Below, piece by piece: positions 44,278-53,821 of a stretch of 64,000 bases of DNA. A program made the position numbers and the translations under genes. The stretch is from CAWJPW01 sp963844845. Lineage in GTDB: Bacteria > Acidobacteriota > Thermoanaerobaculia > Thermoanaerobaculales > Sulfomarinibacteraceae. Location of the stretch: positions 1 through 64,000 of the forward strand of contig CAWJPW010000011.1 in NCBI GenBank assembly GCA_963844845.1, read 5' to 3'. The notes beneath the pieces were generated by a model that was not told where the DNA came from, searched no databases, and saw nothing but the letters and a program-made list of their open reading frames with translations. Each line of letters starts with the position of its first letter. Position 1 is the first letter of the stretch.

Positions 44278-45270
44278 TCAAAGCCTTTCGGAGATGATGC
44301 GGTGCAGCAGCGCGGTGTCGATGTTGCCGCCGGAGAGGACGCAGGCCACCGTCCGGCCGGCGAGCTCGGGCGCACCGGGGTAGCCGGGCGCCGGGCCGTC
44401 GAGCAGCGGCACCACCGCGGCCGCCCCCGAGCCTTCGACCACCTGGCCACAGCGGTCGACGAGGGCGAAGACGGCGTCGGCCAGCGCCGCCTCGCGCACA
44501 ATGACCACCCCGGTGAGGAGATCGCGGGCGATGGTGAAAGGCACCCGCCCGTAGCCGCCGGCGAGGCCCTCGGCAATGGAGGGACCGGCGTCCCAGCTCT
44601 CGCGGCAGCGGCCGTCGTGGAAGGAGTGCCATGCCGCCGGGGTGGAGTCGGGCTGCACGCCCCACACCTCGACGCCCGGCCTGAGCGCCGCGGCGGCCAC
44701 GGCGATCCCCGCCGACAGGGCGCCGCCGCCCACCGGCACCAGGATCACGTCGACCTCGGGGAGATCCTCCACCAGCTCGAGACCCACGGTGCCCTGGCCG
44801 GCGATCACCGTCTCGTCGTCGTAGGCGGGAACCAGCAGGGCGTCGTTGGCGGCGGCCCAGGCCGCGGCCAGACGGGCGGCCTCCTCGTAGCTCGCGCCCT
44901 CGACGCGCACGTCGGCGCCGAGGCGTGCGAGCTTGGCGAGCTTGGTGGCCGGTGTGCCCCGGGGCACGAAGATCGTGGCCGGACGGTCGTCCAGGATGCG
45001 CGCCGCCCGCGCCACCCCGAGGCCATGGTTGCCGGCGGAGGCGGTGACTAGGCCGCGGGCGCGCTCGGACGCGGGCTGCGCCGCCGCCCAGCAGAAGGCG
45101 CCGCGCGCCTTGAACGAGCCGGTCGCCTGGAGATTCTCGAGCTTGAGAAAGGCGCGGCAGGAGGCGGCCTCTCCGAGGGCTGGGGCCGCGACCACGGGCG
45201 TGCGCAGGATTCGTCCCCGCTCCCGCAGCACCTCCGCCGCACGCCGAACGTCATCGAGGGTCACCGTCAT
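44278..45270 (-). CDS. PLP-dependent threonine/serine dehydratase-like enzyme
   Basis: The 330-residue fold-type II PLP enzyme has the PLP lysine in LENLQATGSFKARGAFCW, SAGNHGLGVARAA (phosphate/substrate loop) and VPVGGGALSAGIAVAA (the PLP phosphate glycine loop). It resembles biosynthetic or catabolic threonine dehydratase or serine racemase and lacks an ACT regulatory domain. Expected product is 2-oxobutanoate or pyruvate; Thr versus Ser specificity is not decidable here. The start ATG 45270 lies next to hexamer tract and SR-A copy C5, which probably forms part of its 5' region. Confidence 0.8.
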   Translation of the reverse strand: MTVTLDDVRRAAEVLRERGRILRTPVVAAPALGEAASCRAFLKLENLQATGSFKARGAFCWAAAQPASERARGLVTASAGNHGLGVARAARILDDRPATIFVPRGTPATKLAKLARLGADVRVEGASYEEAARLAAAWAAANDALLVPAYDDETVIAGQGTVGLELVEDLPEVDVILVPVGGGALSAGIAVAAAALRPGVEVWGVQPDSTPAAWHSFHDGRCRESWDAGPSIAEGLAGGYGRVPFTIARDLLTGVVIVREAALADAVFALVDRCGQVVEGSGAAAVVPLLDGPAPGYPGAPELAGRTVACVLSGGNIDTALLHRIISERL

Positions 45271-45347
45271 GCCGCCACCCTAGCAGACGCCGGCGCCGGT
45301 CCCCGGCCCCCGTCCCGGCCACGGCCCCGGTCCCGGTCGCGGCCACC

Positions 45348-45881
45348 GTGCCGGCTCCTGATGCTCCCAACACCGGCCCCCGGGCGGCGGTGGGGGGCTT
45401 CGGCGGGGGGCATGGGATTCGGGGCAGGGGGTGCTCCAGGCACCGGCTCCCGGGCGGCGGTTGCGCCGCCGCCCGTCGGCGCGGCCCCGGGGGCGGCGAC
45501 GACACGCGCTGGCGCGCGACTTCACGGCCGCCCCCGGGTCCTTGACGCCCGCGCGTCTGCCCGATCATCTGCTACGACCGCGGATCCACCGGCCAGGGCG
45601 ACGCTTCGCCCGGCGGCGCCGCCTGCGACGTAGCGCTGCTACGTCTCGGCGGCGCCTTGGTCGAATCGCCACCCTGACAGGCCGCTCCGCGTTCTCGCGA
45701 CGAAGCTCGGGCAGACACGCGGGCTCGCCGAGTCGCCGGCCTGGTCGTTCGGGGCCACTGCTCCGCATGCCAAGGGCCGTGGGAGCCCCCCTTGGCGTTT
45801 CGCGCCATCGCCTCACAAGGGTGACAGCGCTTCAGCGAAGACGCCAAGGACGGCACGCCCGCCGGAGGACACCTGCTTCGG
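45348..45881 (+). repeat. SR-A structured repeat C5, interrupted
   Basis: Has the usual ends, but the right arm CCGCCCCCGGG is followed by about 170 bp of unrelated sequence (about 45540-45708) before CGAGTCGCCGGCCTGG resumes, and a smaller insert lies near 45390-45430. The fourth stem is TTGGCGT/ACGCCAA. It is antisense to the aldehyde dehydrogenase gene, unlike the other copies. Confidence 0.8.
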
Positions 45882-45910
45882 GTCGGTCTCGGCGTCCGTC
45901 GCGGGCGCGG

Positions 45911-45979
45911 TTCAAGCGAGGAAGCGCTCCCGGGAGAACGTCATGGACGGCACGCCCGCCGGAGGGCACCTGTTCCGCA
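45911..45979 (+). repeat. SR-A fragment C5b
   Basis: Only the 3' portion remains: AAGCGAGGAAGCGCTCCCGG, then AACGTCATGGACGG and the CCGGAGGGCACC end. The next 70 bp up to the aldehyde dehydrogenase stop include a pyrimidine run (about 46011-46045) that reads as TTCTCCCTTCTCCC. Confidence 0.75.
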
Positions 45980-46052
45980 TCCTCGCACAAGGGCGGGCGG
46001 GGGAAGCGTTTCCCTTCTCCCTTCTCCCTTCTCCCCTCTCCCGTCTCCCCGC

Positions 46053-47690
46053 TCAAAGCAGCTTGCGCACGTTGGCGAGCAGGCTGAGCTTCCTGACCCG
46101 CTCGCGGAAGCGCTTGCTGCCGGCGAGGCGTCCCATCGTCGCCCACTTGTCGAGCCCGCTTCCGTACAGGCTGGGGATGGCGGCGGCGATGAAGGCGGAG
46201 AAGTCCTCGTCGTAGGGGTAGTGCCAGGGCGAGGCGTCGTCGTCGCCCGGGTCCGAGAAGACGTACTTGATGTTCACCACCTCTTCGAGGCCGAAGCCGC
46301 CGTGGGCACGTCCGATACCGCTCTCGCCCACGCCTCCCCAGCAGGCGGTGACCTCCCCGGCGGCGACGATACCGTGCTCGTTGATCCCCACGACCCCGGC
46401 GGCGAGCTCGCGCTGGAGCCGCTCGGCAGTGGTCTTCGAGCGCGTCCACCCCGAAGCGGTGAGGCCGAAGCGAGAGGCGTTGGCACAGCGGATGCCCTCG
46501 TCGAGGTCGGCCACGCGGACGATGGGCAGCACCGGCCCGAATGTCTCCTCGACCATGACCTCCATGTCGTCGGCGACGTCCACCAGCACGGTGGGCGGGT
46601 AGTAGTACCCGGGACCCTCGGGACGCCGGCCGCCGGTGAGGGCGCGGGCGCCGGCCGCGAGCGCCGCCTCCACCTGCCGGTCGACGATGTCGCGCTGCTC
46701 GGCGGTGGTCATGGGCCCAAGGTCGGTGTCGGACAGGCTCGGGCTGCCCACCTTGAGCTCGCGGGTGAGCTCCACGATGCGCTCCACCAAAGGCTCGTAG
46801 AGCGGCGCCTCCACGTACACCCGCTCCACCGAGGCGCACGACTGGCCGGTGTTCATGAAGGCCGCCCACACGAGGCCGCGGGCGGTGCGCTCCAGGGGCG
46901 CATCGGCCGCCACCACCGCCGCGTCCTTGCCGCCGAGCTCGAGCTGCGCCGGGATGATGCGTTCGGCGCAGCGGCGGGCGACGTGGCGGCCGACGTCCAC
47001 CGAACCGGTGAAGAGGACCTTGGCGACGTCGGGGTGGTCGAGGAGGATGTCGGTGGCCGAACCGGGCAGGGCGACGCCGTTGAGGACTCCCGGCGGGAAG
47101 CCGGCGCGGCGCGCCTGGTCGGCGAGGTACAGCCCGGTGAGGACGGTGGCCGAGGCCGGTTTGAAGACCACCGTATTGCCGGCGCCCAGAGCCGGCACGA
47201 GCTCCCACATGGGGATCCCCACCGGGTAGTTCCAGGGGGTGACGATGGTGAGGACGCCCAGGGGATCGAAGCGGTAGCCGGCGCGCCAGTGCCCGAACAG
47301 CACCTGGTCGGGCTCGGTGGGGCGGAAGGCGAGGTGGTCGTCGAGGTGGCTGGCCCAGTAAGCCAGGGTCGCGCACGCGGGCACGATGTCGACCAGGCGG
47401 GCCTCGGCCAGGGGCTTGCCGTTCTCGGCGGAGAGCAGGCGGGCGAGGTCCCCCTCCTCGGCGACCATGAGCTCGAGCCAGCGGCCTAGCAGGCGTTTGC
47501 GCTCGCGTACCGGGGTCGCGGCCCACTCGGCCGCCGCATCCCTGGCGGCGGCAACCGCGTCGGCAGCCCCGGCGGAGTCCAGCGCCGGGACGGTGGCGAT
47601 GACCTCCTCGGTGGCCGGGTCGATGGAGGTGATGCGGCCGGGTCCGGCGACATCGCGGCCGCGCACGATGGACTGAGCTTGCAGGTTCAT
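46053..47690 (-). CDS. NAD(P)-dependent aldehyde dehydrogenase
   Basis: The 545-residue enzyme has all the ALDH signatures: TPWNYPVGIPMWELVPAL, cofactor loop FTGSVDVGRHVA, catalytic Glu in LELGGKDAAVVAAD and catalytic Cys in NTGQSCASVERVYV, plus EETFGPVLPIVRV. It most resembles succinate-semialdehyde or broad-range ALDH types. The C-terminal 45 residues (FIAAAIPSLYGSGLDKWATM and so on) extend past the typical end. It is divergent from the serine hydrolase gene, with 140 bp between that must hold both promoters. Confidence 0.88.
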   Translation of the reverse strand: MNLQAQSIVRGRDVAGPGRITSIDPATEEVIATVPALDSAGAADAVAAARDAAAEWAATPVRERKRLLGRWLELMVAEEGDLARLLSAENGKPLAEARLVDIVPACATLAYWASHLDDHLAFRPTEPDQVLFGHWRAGYRFDPLGVLTIVTPWNYPVGIPMWELVPALGAGNTVVFKPASATVLTGLYLADQARRAGFPPGVLNGVALPGSATDILLDHPDVAKVLFTGSVDVGRHVARRCAERIIPAQLELGGKDAAVVAADAPLERTARGLVWAAFMNTGQSCASVERVYVEAPLYEPLVERIVELTRELKVGSPSLSDTDLGPMTTAEQRDIVDRQVEAALAAGARALTGGRRPEGPGYYYPPTVLVDVADDMEVMVEETFGPVLPIVRVADLDEGIRCANASRFGLTASGWTRSKTTAERLQRELAAGVVGINEHGIVAAGEVTACWGGVGESGIGRAHGGFGLEEVVNIKYVFSDPGDDDASPWHYPYDEDFSAFIAAAIPSLYGSGLDKWATMGRLAGSKRFRERVRKLSLLANVRKLL

Positions 47691-47830
47691 GGCCTGATTT
47701 TAGCGCAGTGCGGCAATCTCCGCCGCTCTGTGGCAACGACGGTGAACCCCGGGCTCCGGTCTCGCGTATTCTGAGACGTGTGCAACAACGCACCGACCCT
47801 CACCATTCTCCGAGCTGTCGAGGAGGATCC

Positions 47831-50008
47831 ATGACTGGTTTCCGCTTCACCCGCGTCCTGATACTGGTCCTGATCCTGGCGACGGCGCTGGGCGCGCTGT
47901 CCGCCGCCGCCACCACCGTCGACCCCACCGGCCATTGGGAGGGCGCCATCGCGATCCCCGGCTCGCCGCTAAACATCAGCGTCGACCTCGCCCGCGGCGA
48001 GGACGGCGCCTGGTCCGGAAGCGTCTCGATTCCCCAGCAGGGCGCCAGCGACCTCGCTGCCGCCGGAGTCGCAGTCGACGGCGCGAGCGTGCGCTTCTCC
48101 ATCGCCGGGATCCCGGGCGAGCCCTCCTTCACCGGCACCCTGAGCGACGACGGCACCCGGCTCGAGGGGCAGTTCACCCAGGGCGGCGCCAGCTTCCCGT
48201 TCAACCTGGAGCGGGCCACCGCTCCCGCCGCTGCAGCCGACGCCGTGATCGCCGGGCTCGAGCCAATGATCACCAAGGCGCTCGAGGACTTCAAGGTGCC
48301 CGGCCTCGGCCTCGCCGTGGTGGTGGACGGCAAGGTGGTCAGCGCCCGCGGCTACGGGCTGCGCGACATCGGGCACCAGCTGCCGGTGGACGAGCACACC
48401 CTGTTCGCCATCGGCTCGGCCACCAAGGCTTTCACCACCTGCCTGCTGGCCACCCTGGTGGACGAGGGCACGCTCGACTGGGACACGCCGGTGGCGGACC
48501 TCATCCCCGGCTTCCGGCTCGAGGACGACCACGCCACCCTTCACCTCACGGTGCGCGACATGCTCTCCCACCGCTCGGGCCTCCCCCGCCACGACCTCTC
48601 GTGGTACGGCGTCACCGACGCGACCCGGGCGGACCTGGTGCACAGCCTGCGCTACCTCCAGCCCTACCGTGACCTGCGCCAGGACTGGCACTACCAGAAC
48701 CTCATGTACGTGACCGCCGGCTACCTGGGCGGCCAGCTCACCGGCGGGACCTGGGAGGAGGCGGTGCAGACGCGCCTGCTCGACCCCCTGGGCATGAACG
48801 AGACCAACTTCTCGGTGGCCGACTCCAAGCTCGCCACCGACCACGCGGTGCCATACCGCGAGGACGACCACGAGCTCGAGGCCATCGCCTTCCGCGACAT
48901 CGGGCCCTCCGGACCGGCCGGCGCCATCAACTCCAGCGCCGCCGACATGGCGCGCTGGCTGCAGCTGCAGCTGGGCGACGGCTCGGTGGACGGGCGCCGC
49001 ATCGTCAGCGAGGTGGCGCTCAGGGAGATGCACACACCGCAGATGGTGCTCCGTCGCTACCCGGACAAGACCGACACCCTGGTGCCCACCTACGGCCTGG
49101 GCTGGTTCATCGACGCCTACCGCGGCCACTACGAGGTGGAGCACGGCGGCAACATCGACGGCTTCTCGGCCCTGGTCACCCTCTACCCTCTCGACGGCGT
49201 CGGCATCGTCGCCCTCGTCAACGCCGAGGGATCACCGGTGCCCCGGCTCGTCACCCGGACGTTGGCCGACCGGCTTCTCGACCTCACCCCCAAACCGTGG
49301 TTCAGCGAGGCATTGGAGCGCCGCAAGAAGGGCGAGAAGGCCACCGACGAGGCCGAGAAGAAGAAGGAGTCGGTGCGCATCAAGGGCACCAGCCCCGCCC
49401 ACCCGCTCACCGACTACGCCGGCGAGTACGCTCATCCGGCCTACGGCACCCTCACCGTCGCTCTGGTGGACGGCCACCTCGAAGCTACCCTCCACGACAT
49501 CGCGACGCCGCTCGAGCACTGGCACTACGAGACCTTCAACGGCCTCAAGAACTTCGACGACCCCACCTTCGAGGACGTCAAGTTCACCTTCCGCACCAAT
49601 CCGGCGGGCCAGGCAGACGCGGTGACGGCGCCGCTGGAGCCCGAGGCGGACGACATCGTCTTCACCCGCCTGCCCGACCGGCGGCTCAAGGACCCCGAGT
49701 ATCTGCAGCGCTTCACCGGCGAGTACGAGCTCGCCGGCGAGACCCTCACCGTCTCCCTGCAGGGCGACGTGCTCCTCATCACCGCGCCCGGGCAGCCGCC
49801 GTACGAGCTCGAGCCCCGGCAGGGCAGCGAGTTCGGACTCAAGGGCGTCTCCGTGGTGACCCTGCACTTCACCCTGGACGACACCGGCCAGGCGTCCGAG
49901 GTGCAGCTCATCCAGCCCAACGGCGTGTTCACCGCAAAACGGAAGACCGCCGAGGCCGAGGCGAAGAGCGACGAGGAGGTGGAGTCGGAGGCCCCTGCCA
50001 AGCAGTAG
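47831..50008 (+). CDS. Exported serine hydrolase (beta-lactamase/DD-peptidase fold) with DUF3471
   Basis: The 725-residue protein has a signal peptide (residues 1-26), a small beta domain (30-130), and an S12-like hydrolase with SxxK in IGSATKAFTTCLL, YxN in WHYQNLMYVTAGYL and HGG in VEHGGNIDGFSALVTLY. The C-terminal part, after a Lys/Glu-rich linker (RRKKGEKATDEAEKKKESVR), carries DUF3471-like repeats (YAGEYAHPAYGTLTVALVDG and FTGEYELAGETLTVSLQGD). It is an envelope esterase or peptidase; such proteins rarely hydrolyse beta-lactams. The ATG at 47831 follows CGAGGAGGATCC. Confidence 0.85.
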   Translation: MTGFRFTRVLILVLILATALGALSAAATTVDPTGHWEGAIAIPGSPLNISVDLARGEDGAWSGSVSIPQQGASDLAAAGVAVDGASVRFSIAGIPGEPSFTGTLSDDGTRLEGQFTQGGASFPFNLERATAPAAAADAVIAGLEPMITKALEDFKVPGLGLAVVVDGKVVSARGYGLRDIGHQLPVDEHTLFAIGSATKAFTTCLLATLVDEGTLDWDTPVADLIPGFRLEDDHATLHLTVRDMLSHRSGLPRHDLSWYGVTDATRADLVHSLRYLQPYRDLRQDWHYQNLMYVTAGYLGGQLTGGTWEEAVQTRLLDPLGMNETNFSVADSKLATDHAVPYREDDHELEAIAFRDIGPSGPAGAINSSAADMARWLQLQLGDGSVDGRRIVSEVALREMHTPQMVLRRYPDKTDTLVPTYGLGWFIDAYRGHYEVEHGGNIDGFSALVTLYPLDGVGIVALVNAEGSPVPRLVTRTLADRLLDLTPKPWFSEALERRKKGEKATDEAEKKKESVRIKGTSPAHPLTDYAGEYAHPAYGTLTVALVDGHLEATLHDIATPLEHWHYETFNGLKNFDDPTFEDVKFTFRTNPAGQADAVTAPLEPEADDIVFTRLPDRRLKDPEYLQRFTGEYELAGETLTVSLQGDVLLITAPGQPPYELEPRQGSEFGLKGVSVVTLHFTLDDTGQASEVQLIQPNGVFTAKRKTAEAEAKSDEEVESEAPAKQ

Positions 50009-50048
50009 GCTCCCTCCGGAACGGTCGCGGTCAACGGTGCCGGCCACC

Positions 50049-50334
50049 GTGCCGGCTCCTGATGCTCCCAACCCCGGCTCCCGGGCGGCGGCTGAGCCGC
50101 CGCCCGTCGGCGCGTTCGCGAAGGGGGCGACGGCGGAGGCTGCCTGGCGGCTGCGCGGCCCCCTTCGCGCCCTGCGCCGAGTCGCCTGCCTGGTGGTTTG
50201 GGGCCACTGCTCCGGGCGCCAAGGGCCGTGAGAGCCCCCCCGAACACTGTTTCCGCGATCGCGCTGCAAACGAGGAGGCTGTTCGGGAAAAGTGTCCGGG
50301 ACGGCACGTCCGCCGAAGGATCTGTGCTCCGGGG
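50049..50334 (+). repeat. SR-A structured repeat C6
   Basis: Starts 40 bp after the serine hydrolase gene, in sense, with the GTGCCGGCTCCTGATGCTCC boundary and a CGCGAAGGGGGC/GCCCCCTTCGCG stem. One arm of the fourth stem has a mismatch (GAACACT/AGTGTCC). Confidence 0.87.
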
Positions 50335-50409
50335 CGGTGGTGAGCCTCTTTCCCAGATCGGACGTGGTGTGCCGGCACGACGGAGACCGCACCAGCCCCG
50401 AGGTCGTCA

Positions 50410-50526
50410 GGGCACGCCGCCGTGGCGCAGCTACGGCAGGCCGCGCACTGGTCGCCGGCGGATGCTTGCATCCGCTCGGCGGCCGGGGCGTGGCCGGGTG
50501 GCCGCGAAGCGGCCGGCGTGCCCCGG
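50410..50526. repeat. SR-B hairpin unit X4
   Basis: Outer stem GGGCACGCCG/CGGCGTGCCC; first hairpin CCGTGGC/GCTACGG with one G-T pair; second CGGATGC-TT-GCATCCG. SR-A copy C6 lies just upstream, the same order as C3-X1. Confidence 0.85.
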
Positions 50527-51031
50527 TGGGACCCCGGCCCTTCGGGCCTCCGCTTGCTCAGGATGACAGGTAGTGGTTGGAGCGCCGTTTTCGTCGCCGC
50601 AGGCGACGGCACAGGGTGGGTGGGTGGGTGGGACACGGCGTCGAAGAGGGGGACGGCGTCGCCTTCGTCGCGAGGGCAGCGAGGTGGCGTTCCCCGTGGT
50701 GGCGCAGCCGCCGCGGGGGGCGCCGCATCGCGGGCCGCAGCAGAAGGCGCTCGAGCCGTCCCCCGGCGGGACGCAGCTTCGCTGCGTTCCGGCCGCCGTC
50801 AGGCGGCAGACGCTTCCATGGCCTGCTGCAACGGCGGGAGTCGCGCCGCCGTCGGTTCTCTGGGTGCGATTCGCGACCGAGGCGAGGAGGCATTGGCCTT
50901 GTGGCCATGCCGACGAAGCCGACCGAGCGAAGCGCGGCCAGAGGGCCGGCGCCGGCGCGACCCCTACATTTCAGAGAGAGCGGGTTCCCCCTACCCTCCC
51001 GGAGCATGCCCTCGGGCGTATCGGGCCGCCG
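50527..51031. repeat. SR-B interhairpin segment Z3
   Basis: Same segment as Z1/Z2 with more divergence. It includes GGGTGGGTGGGTGGGTGGG (50614-50632) and CGGAGCATGCCCTCGGGCG at its right end. Confidence 0.8.
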
Positions 51032-51148
51032 GGGCACGCCGCCGCGCCGACAGGCGCGGCCGGACACGCGCGGGTCGCCGGCGGACGCTTGCGTCCGGCC
51101 GGCGGCCGGGGCGTGGCCGGGTTGCCGCGAAGCGGCCGGCGTGCCCTG
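51032..51148. repeat. SR-B hairpin unit X5
   Basis: Outer stem as in the others; first hairpin CCGCGCC-GACA-GGCGCGG; second GGACGC-TT-GCGTCC. The 85 bp to the SDR stop contain nothing recognised. Confidence 0.85.
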
Positions 51149-51233
51149 GCGGCGGTCAACCCCTCCAGAGAACCCTCCGGCAGCTCATCGGCCAGTCGGA
51201 CATGTCACCGCCCGACTGGTCTCGGGCGTCGGC

Positions 51234-52004
51234 CTACCCTTTGCGGTGGGCGTGGACCGCCGACGCCTGGGCCGTCGGCATCAGCACCAGCTCGCGCACG
51301 TTGGCGTGAGCCGGGCGAGTGGCGCAGAAGAGCACGGCTTCGGCAACGTCAATCGCCGAAAGCGGTTCGATACCGCGGTACACGCCCGCCGCGCGCTCGA
51401 CATCGCCGTGGAAGCGCACCTCGGAGAACTCCGTCTCCACCATGCCGGGGTCCACCGACGAGGTGCGCACGCCAGTGCCCAGCAGGTCGATGGCGAGACC
51501 ACGGTTGATCGCCGCCACGGCGTGCTTGGTGGCACAGTAGACGTTGCCGCCGGGATACACCTCATGGCCGGCGATGGAGCCGATGTTGATGACGTGACCC
51601 GAGCCCCGCGCCACCATGCCCGGGAGCAACGCCCTGGTGACGTACAGCAGCCCCTTGACGTTGGTGTCGACCATCTCGTCCCAGTCGTCCACCGAACCTG
51701 CCTGGAGCGGCTCGATCCCTCGTGCCAGGCCGGCGCTGTTGACCAACACGTCGGGTGAAGCCCACTCCTGCTGCAACGCAGCCGCCCAGACCCCCACCGC
51801 CTCGCGGTCGCGGACATCGAGCCCCACAGTGACGACCTCCACGCCGCACTCGTCACCAACGTGCCCCGCGAGCTGCTCGAGTCGCTCCCGCCGCCGCGCC
51901 ACCAGGAGCAGATTCGCGCCCGCACGCGCAAATGCCTCGGCACATGCCGCGCCGATACCGCTCGACGCCCCGGTCACCACCACCCGTTTGCCGCTCATTC
52001 GCAT
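51234..52004 (-). CDS. Short-chain dehydrogenase/reductase (YdfG-like)
   Basis: The 256-residue SDR has the cofactor motif VVVTGASSGIGAACAEAFAR, VLVNSAGLARGIEP (NAG-like), INIGSIAGHEVYPGGNVYCA with catalytic Ser, and YCATKHAV giving YxxxK, followed by SVDPGMVETEFSEVRFHGD, which matches NADP-dependent serine/3-hydroxy acid dehydrogenases of the YdfG group. It oxidises hydroxy acids or reduces carbonyls in the cytoplasm. The ATG at 52004 follows GGAGGATGGGCCC; a second in-frame ATG lies two codons later. Confidence 0.85.
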   Translation of the reverse strand: MRMSGKRVVVTGASSGIGAACAEAFARAGANLLLVARRRERLEQLAGHVGDECGVEVVTVGLDVRDREAVGVWAAALQQEWASPDVLVNSAGLARGIEPLQAGSVDDWDEMVDTNVKGLLYVTRALLPGMVARGSGHVINIGSIAGHEVYPGGNVYCATKHAVAAINRGLAIDLLGTGVRTSSVDPGMVETEFSEVRFHGDVERAAGVYRGIEPLSAIDVAEAVLFCATRPAHANVRELVLMPTAQASAVHAHRKG

Positions 52005-52066
52005 GGGCCCATCCTCCCGCCCGCCAGGGTAGCCGATTCTCACCGGACCGGGCTCTTTACATGACA

Positions 52067-52090
52067 AAGGCCCCGCTCGAGCGGGGCCTT
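52067..52090. terminator. Bidirectional terminator hairpin
   Basis: AAGGCCCCGC and GCGGGGCCTT pair perfectly around TCGA, 22 bp after the KamA-family stop codon; the minus strand ends CCTTTGTC. It separates the KamA-family gene from the SDR gene downstream on the same strand. Confidence 0.7.
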
Positions 52091-52111
52091 GAAATCGAGA
52101 AGGGCTCCAGG

Positions 52112-53485
52112 CTACGCGACGATCTCCTCGGCGTGCTTCCAGGAAGGCTGCCAGTGGCCCTCGCGCATGGCACGAAGCTGCGGCTCGTAGAAGAACTCGC
52201 TGCGGCCGAGGGCGGGCTCGAGGTCGGTGAGCCATGCGGCCTGAGGGTCGAACTTCGCGAAGAAGATGCGGTTGACCCACTCCGGGTCGCGTCCCTGAAT
52301 GACCTTCAGAACGAAGAGCTTCTCGTCGCCGACCGCGGTAATACCGTCGATCAGCACCTTGCCCGGGGTGGCGGACATGGACGGCCCCCGCACCGTCCGA
52401 CCCAGCCCCGAGACCTGCCCGTAGGCGGCCGAGAAGATCCGGTACGCCCGCGCCAGTGGCACCTCGAAGTAGTGCTTCGGGCCGGTGTCGCGTTCCACGA
52501 ACATGTAGTACGGCACCAGGCCGAGGCGGACCTCGTCGCGCCACAGCTGGCCCCAGGCATCGGCGTCGTCGTTGACGTGACGGACCAGAGGCGCCTGGCA
52601 GCGCACCACCGCACCGGTGGCGCGGACCCGACGCATGGCAGCCTGCGCGATCTCGGTGGAGAGCTCGCGGGGGTGGCTGAAGTGGGCCATGAGCGCCAGC
52701 TGCCGCCCCGCGGCGGTGACCCCCTCGAACAGGCGCATGAGGTCGTCGGCATCACGATCGGTGACGAAGCGTTGCGGCCAGTAGGCCGGGGCCTTGGAGC
52801 CGATGCGGATGTTCTGCACGTGCTCGAACTCGGGCTCGAGCAGCGGCTCGATGTAGCGCCGCAGGATCGCCGTGCTCATGACCAGCGGATCGCCACCGGT
52901 GAAGAGAACGTCGGTGACCTCGGGGTGCTCCCGGAGGTAGCCCACGAAGGCGTCCGCCTCCTTGCTGGCGAACTTGAGCTCCTCGATGCCTACGAACTGG
53001 GCCCAGCGGAAGCAGTACGAGCAGAAGGCGTGGCAGGTCTGACCCTGGGAGGGGAAGAACAGCATCGTCTCGCGGTACTTGTGCTGGCTGCCGGCAAGCC
53101 GCTCGCCATCGTGGGTCGGAACGTTGAGCTGCAGCTGGCCGGCGGGGTGGGGGTTCATGCGCGCCTGGATGCGGCGCGCCTGGGTAGCGAGATCCGCCTC
53201 GGGGGCCTCATTGGCCACCATGTCCCGCATAAGCCGAAACTCGTCGGGCTCGAGCATGCCTGCCTGGGGAAAGGTCAGTTGGAAGATCGGATCGGCGGGG
53301 ATGTCCGCCCAGTTGATGAGCTCATCGAGCACGTAATCGTTCACCTTGAAGGGGAGCACGGCTGAAACGGCCTTCAGGGCGATCTTCTGGTCCCGCGACA
53401 GGCGTTCGAGCTGGGGCAACCGATCAATATGCACGCGGCCGTAGGCGCGGTAGCGGGACCCGTCCCAATGATGCCTTGGGTCCAT
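52112..53485 (-). CDS. KamA-family radical SAM aminomutase
   Basis: The 457-residue protein has the radical SAM cluster motif with C151, C155 and C158 (QGQTCHAFCSYCFRWAQFVG), TDVLFTGGDPLVMS and NIRIGSKAPAYWPQRFVTD as in lysine 2,3-aminomutase, and a PLP-lysine region SMSATPGKVLIDG. Members convert an alpha-amino acid to a beta-amino acid. The longer N-terminus (about 100 residues before the barrel) and the Ala/Phe-containing cluster loop set it apart from classical KamA and EpmB. Substrate open. The ATG at 53485 is favoured over an upstream start by GGGAGGTGTCT. Confidence 0.82.
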   Translation of the reverse strand: MDPRHHWDGSRYRAYGRVHIDRLPQLERLSRDQKIALKAVSAVLPFKVNDYVLDELINWADIPADPIFQLTFPQAGMLEPDEFRLMRDMVANEAPEADLATQARRIQARMNPHPAGQLQLNVPTHDGERLAGSQHKYRETMLFFPSQGQTCHAFCSYCFRWAQFVGIEELKFASKEADAFVGYLREHPEVTDVLFTGGDPLVMSTAILRRYIEPLLEPEFEHVQNIRIGSKAPAYWPQRFVTDRDADDLMRLFEGVTAAGRQLALMAHFSHPRELSTEIAQAAMRRVRATGAVVRCQAPLVRHVNDDADAWGQLWRDEVRLGLVPYYMFVERDTGPKHYFEVPLARAYRIFSAAYGQVSGLGRTVRGPSMSATPGKVLIDGITAVGDEKLFVLKVIQGRDPEWVNRIFFAKFDPQAAWLTDLEPALGRSEFFYEPQLRAMREGHWQPSWKHAEEIVA

Positions 53486-53821
53486 AGACACCTCCCATGG
53501 AGAAAGAGTTCTAGCTGAGTCCTCAATTGCGAGGCAGGGTTCTGACAACTTGTGTTGCCGCACTCACTTGTGCCCTTCCAATATAGCGCTTTCGGGGCCC
53601 GGAGACAAGCCTGGAGGGGTGCCGCGCGCCCCTGCGGAAGCGGCGGGCCGGTGCCTTTGATCCCTCGTTCGAGAGCGCGTTGCCGGGAGCCGCCGCCTGG
53701 TGCGCTCCGGTCACCCCAGGCTTCCCACGGCAAGGGCCCGACCACCACAGGTATACACAGGTATACTGAGGCCGTCCTCCCGTCGGGGCTCCGCCTGCGC
53801 CCCCCGGGGAAACGAGGAGGA

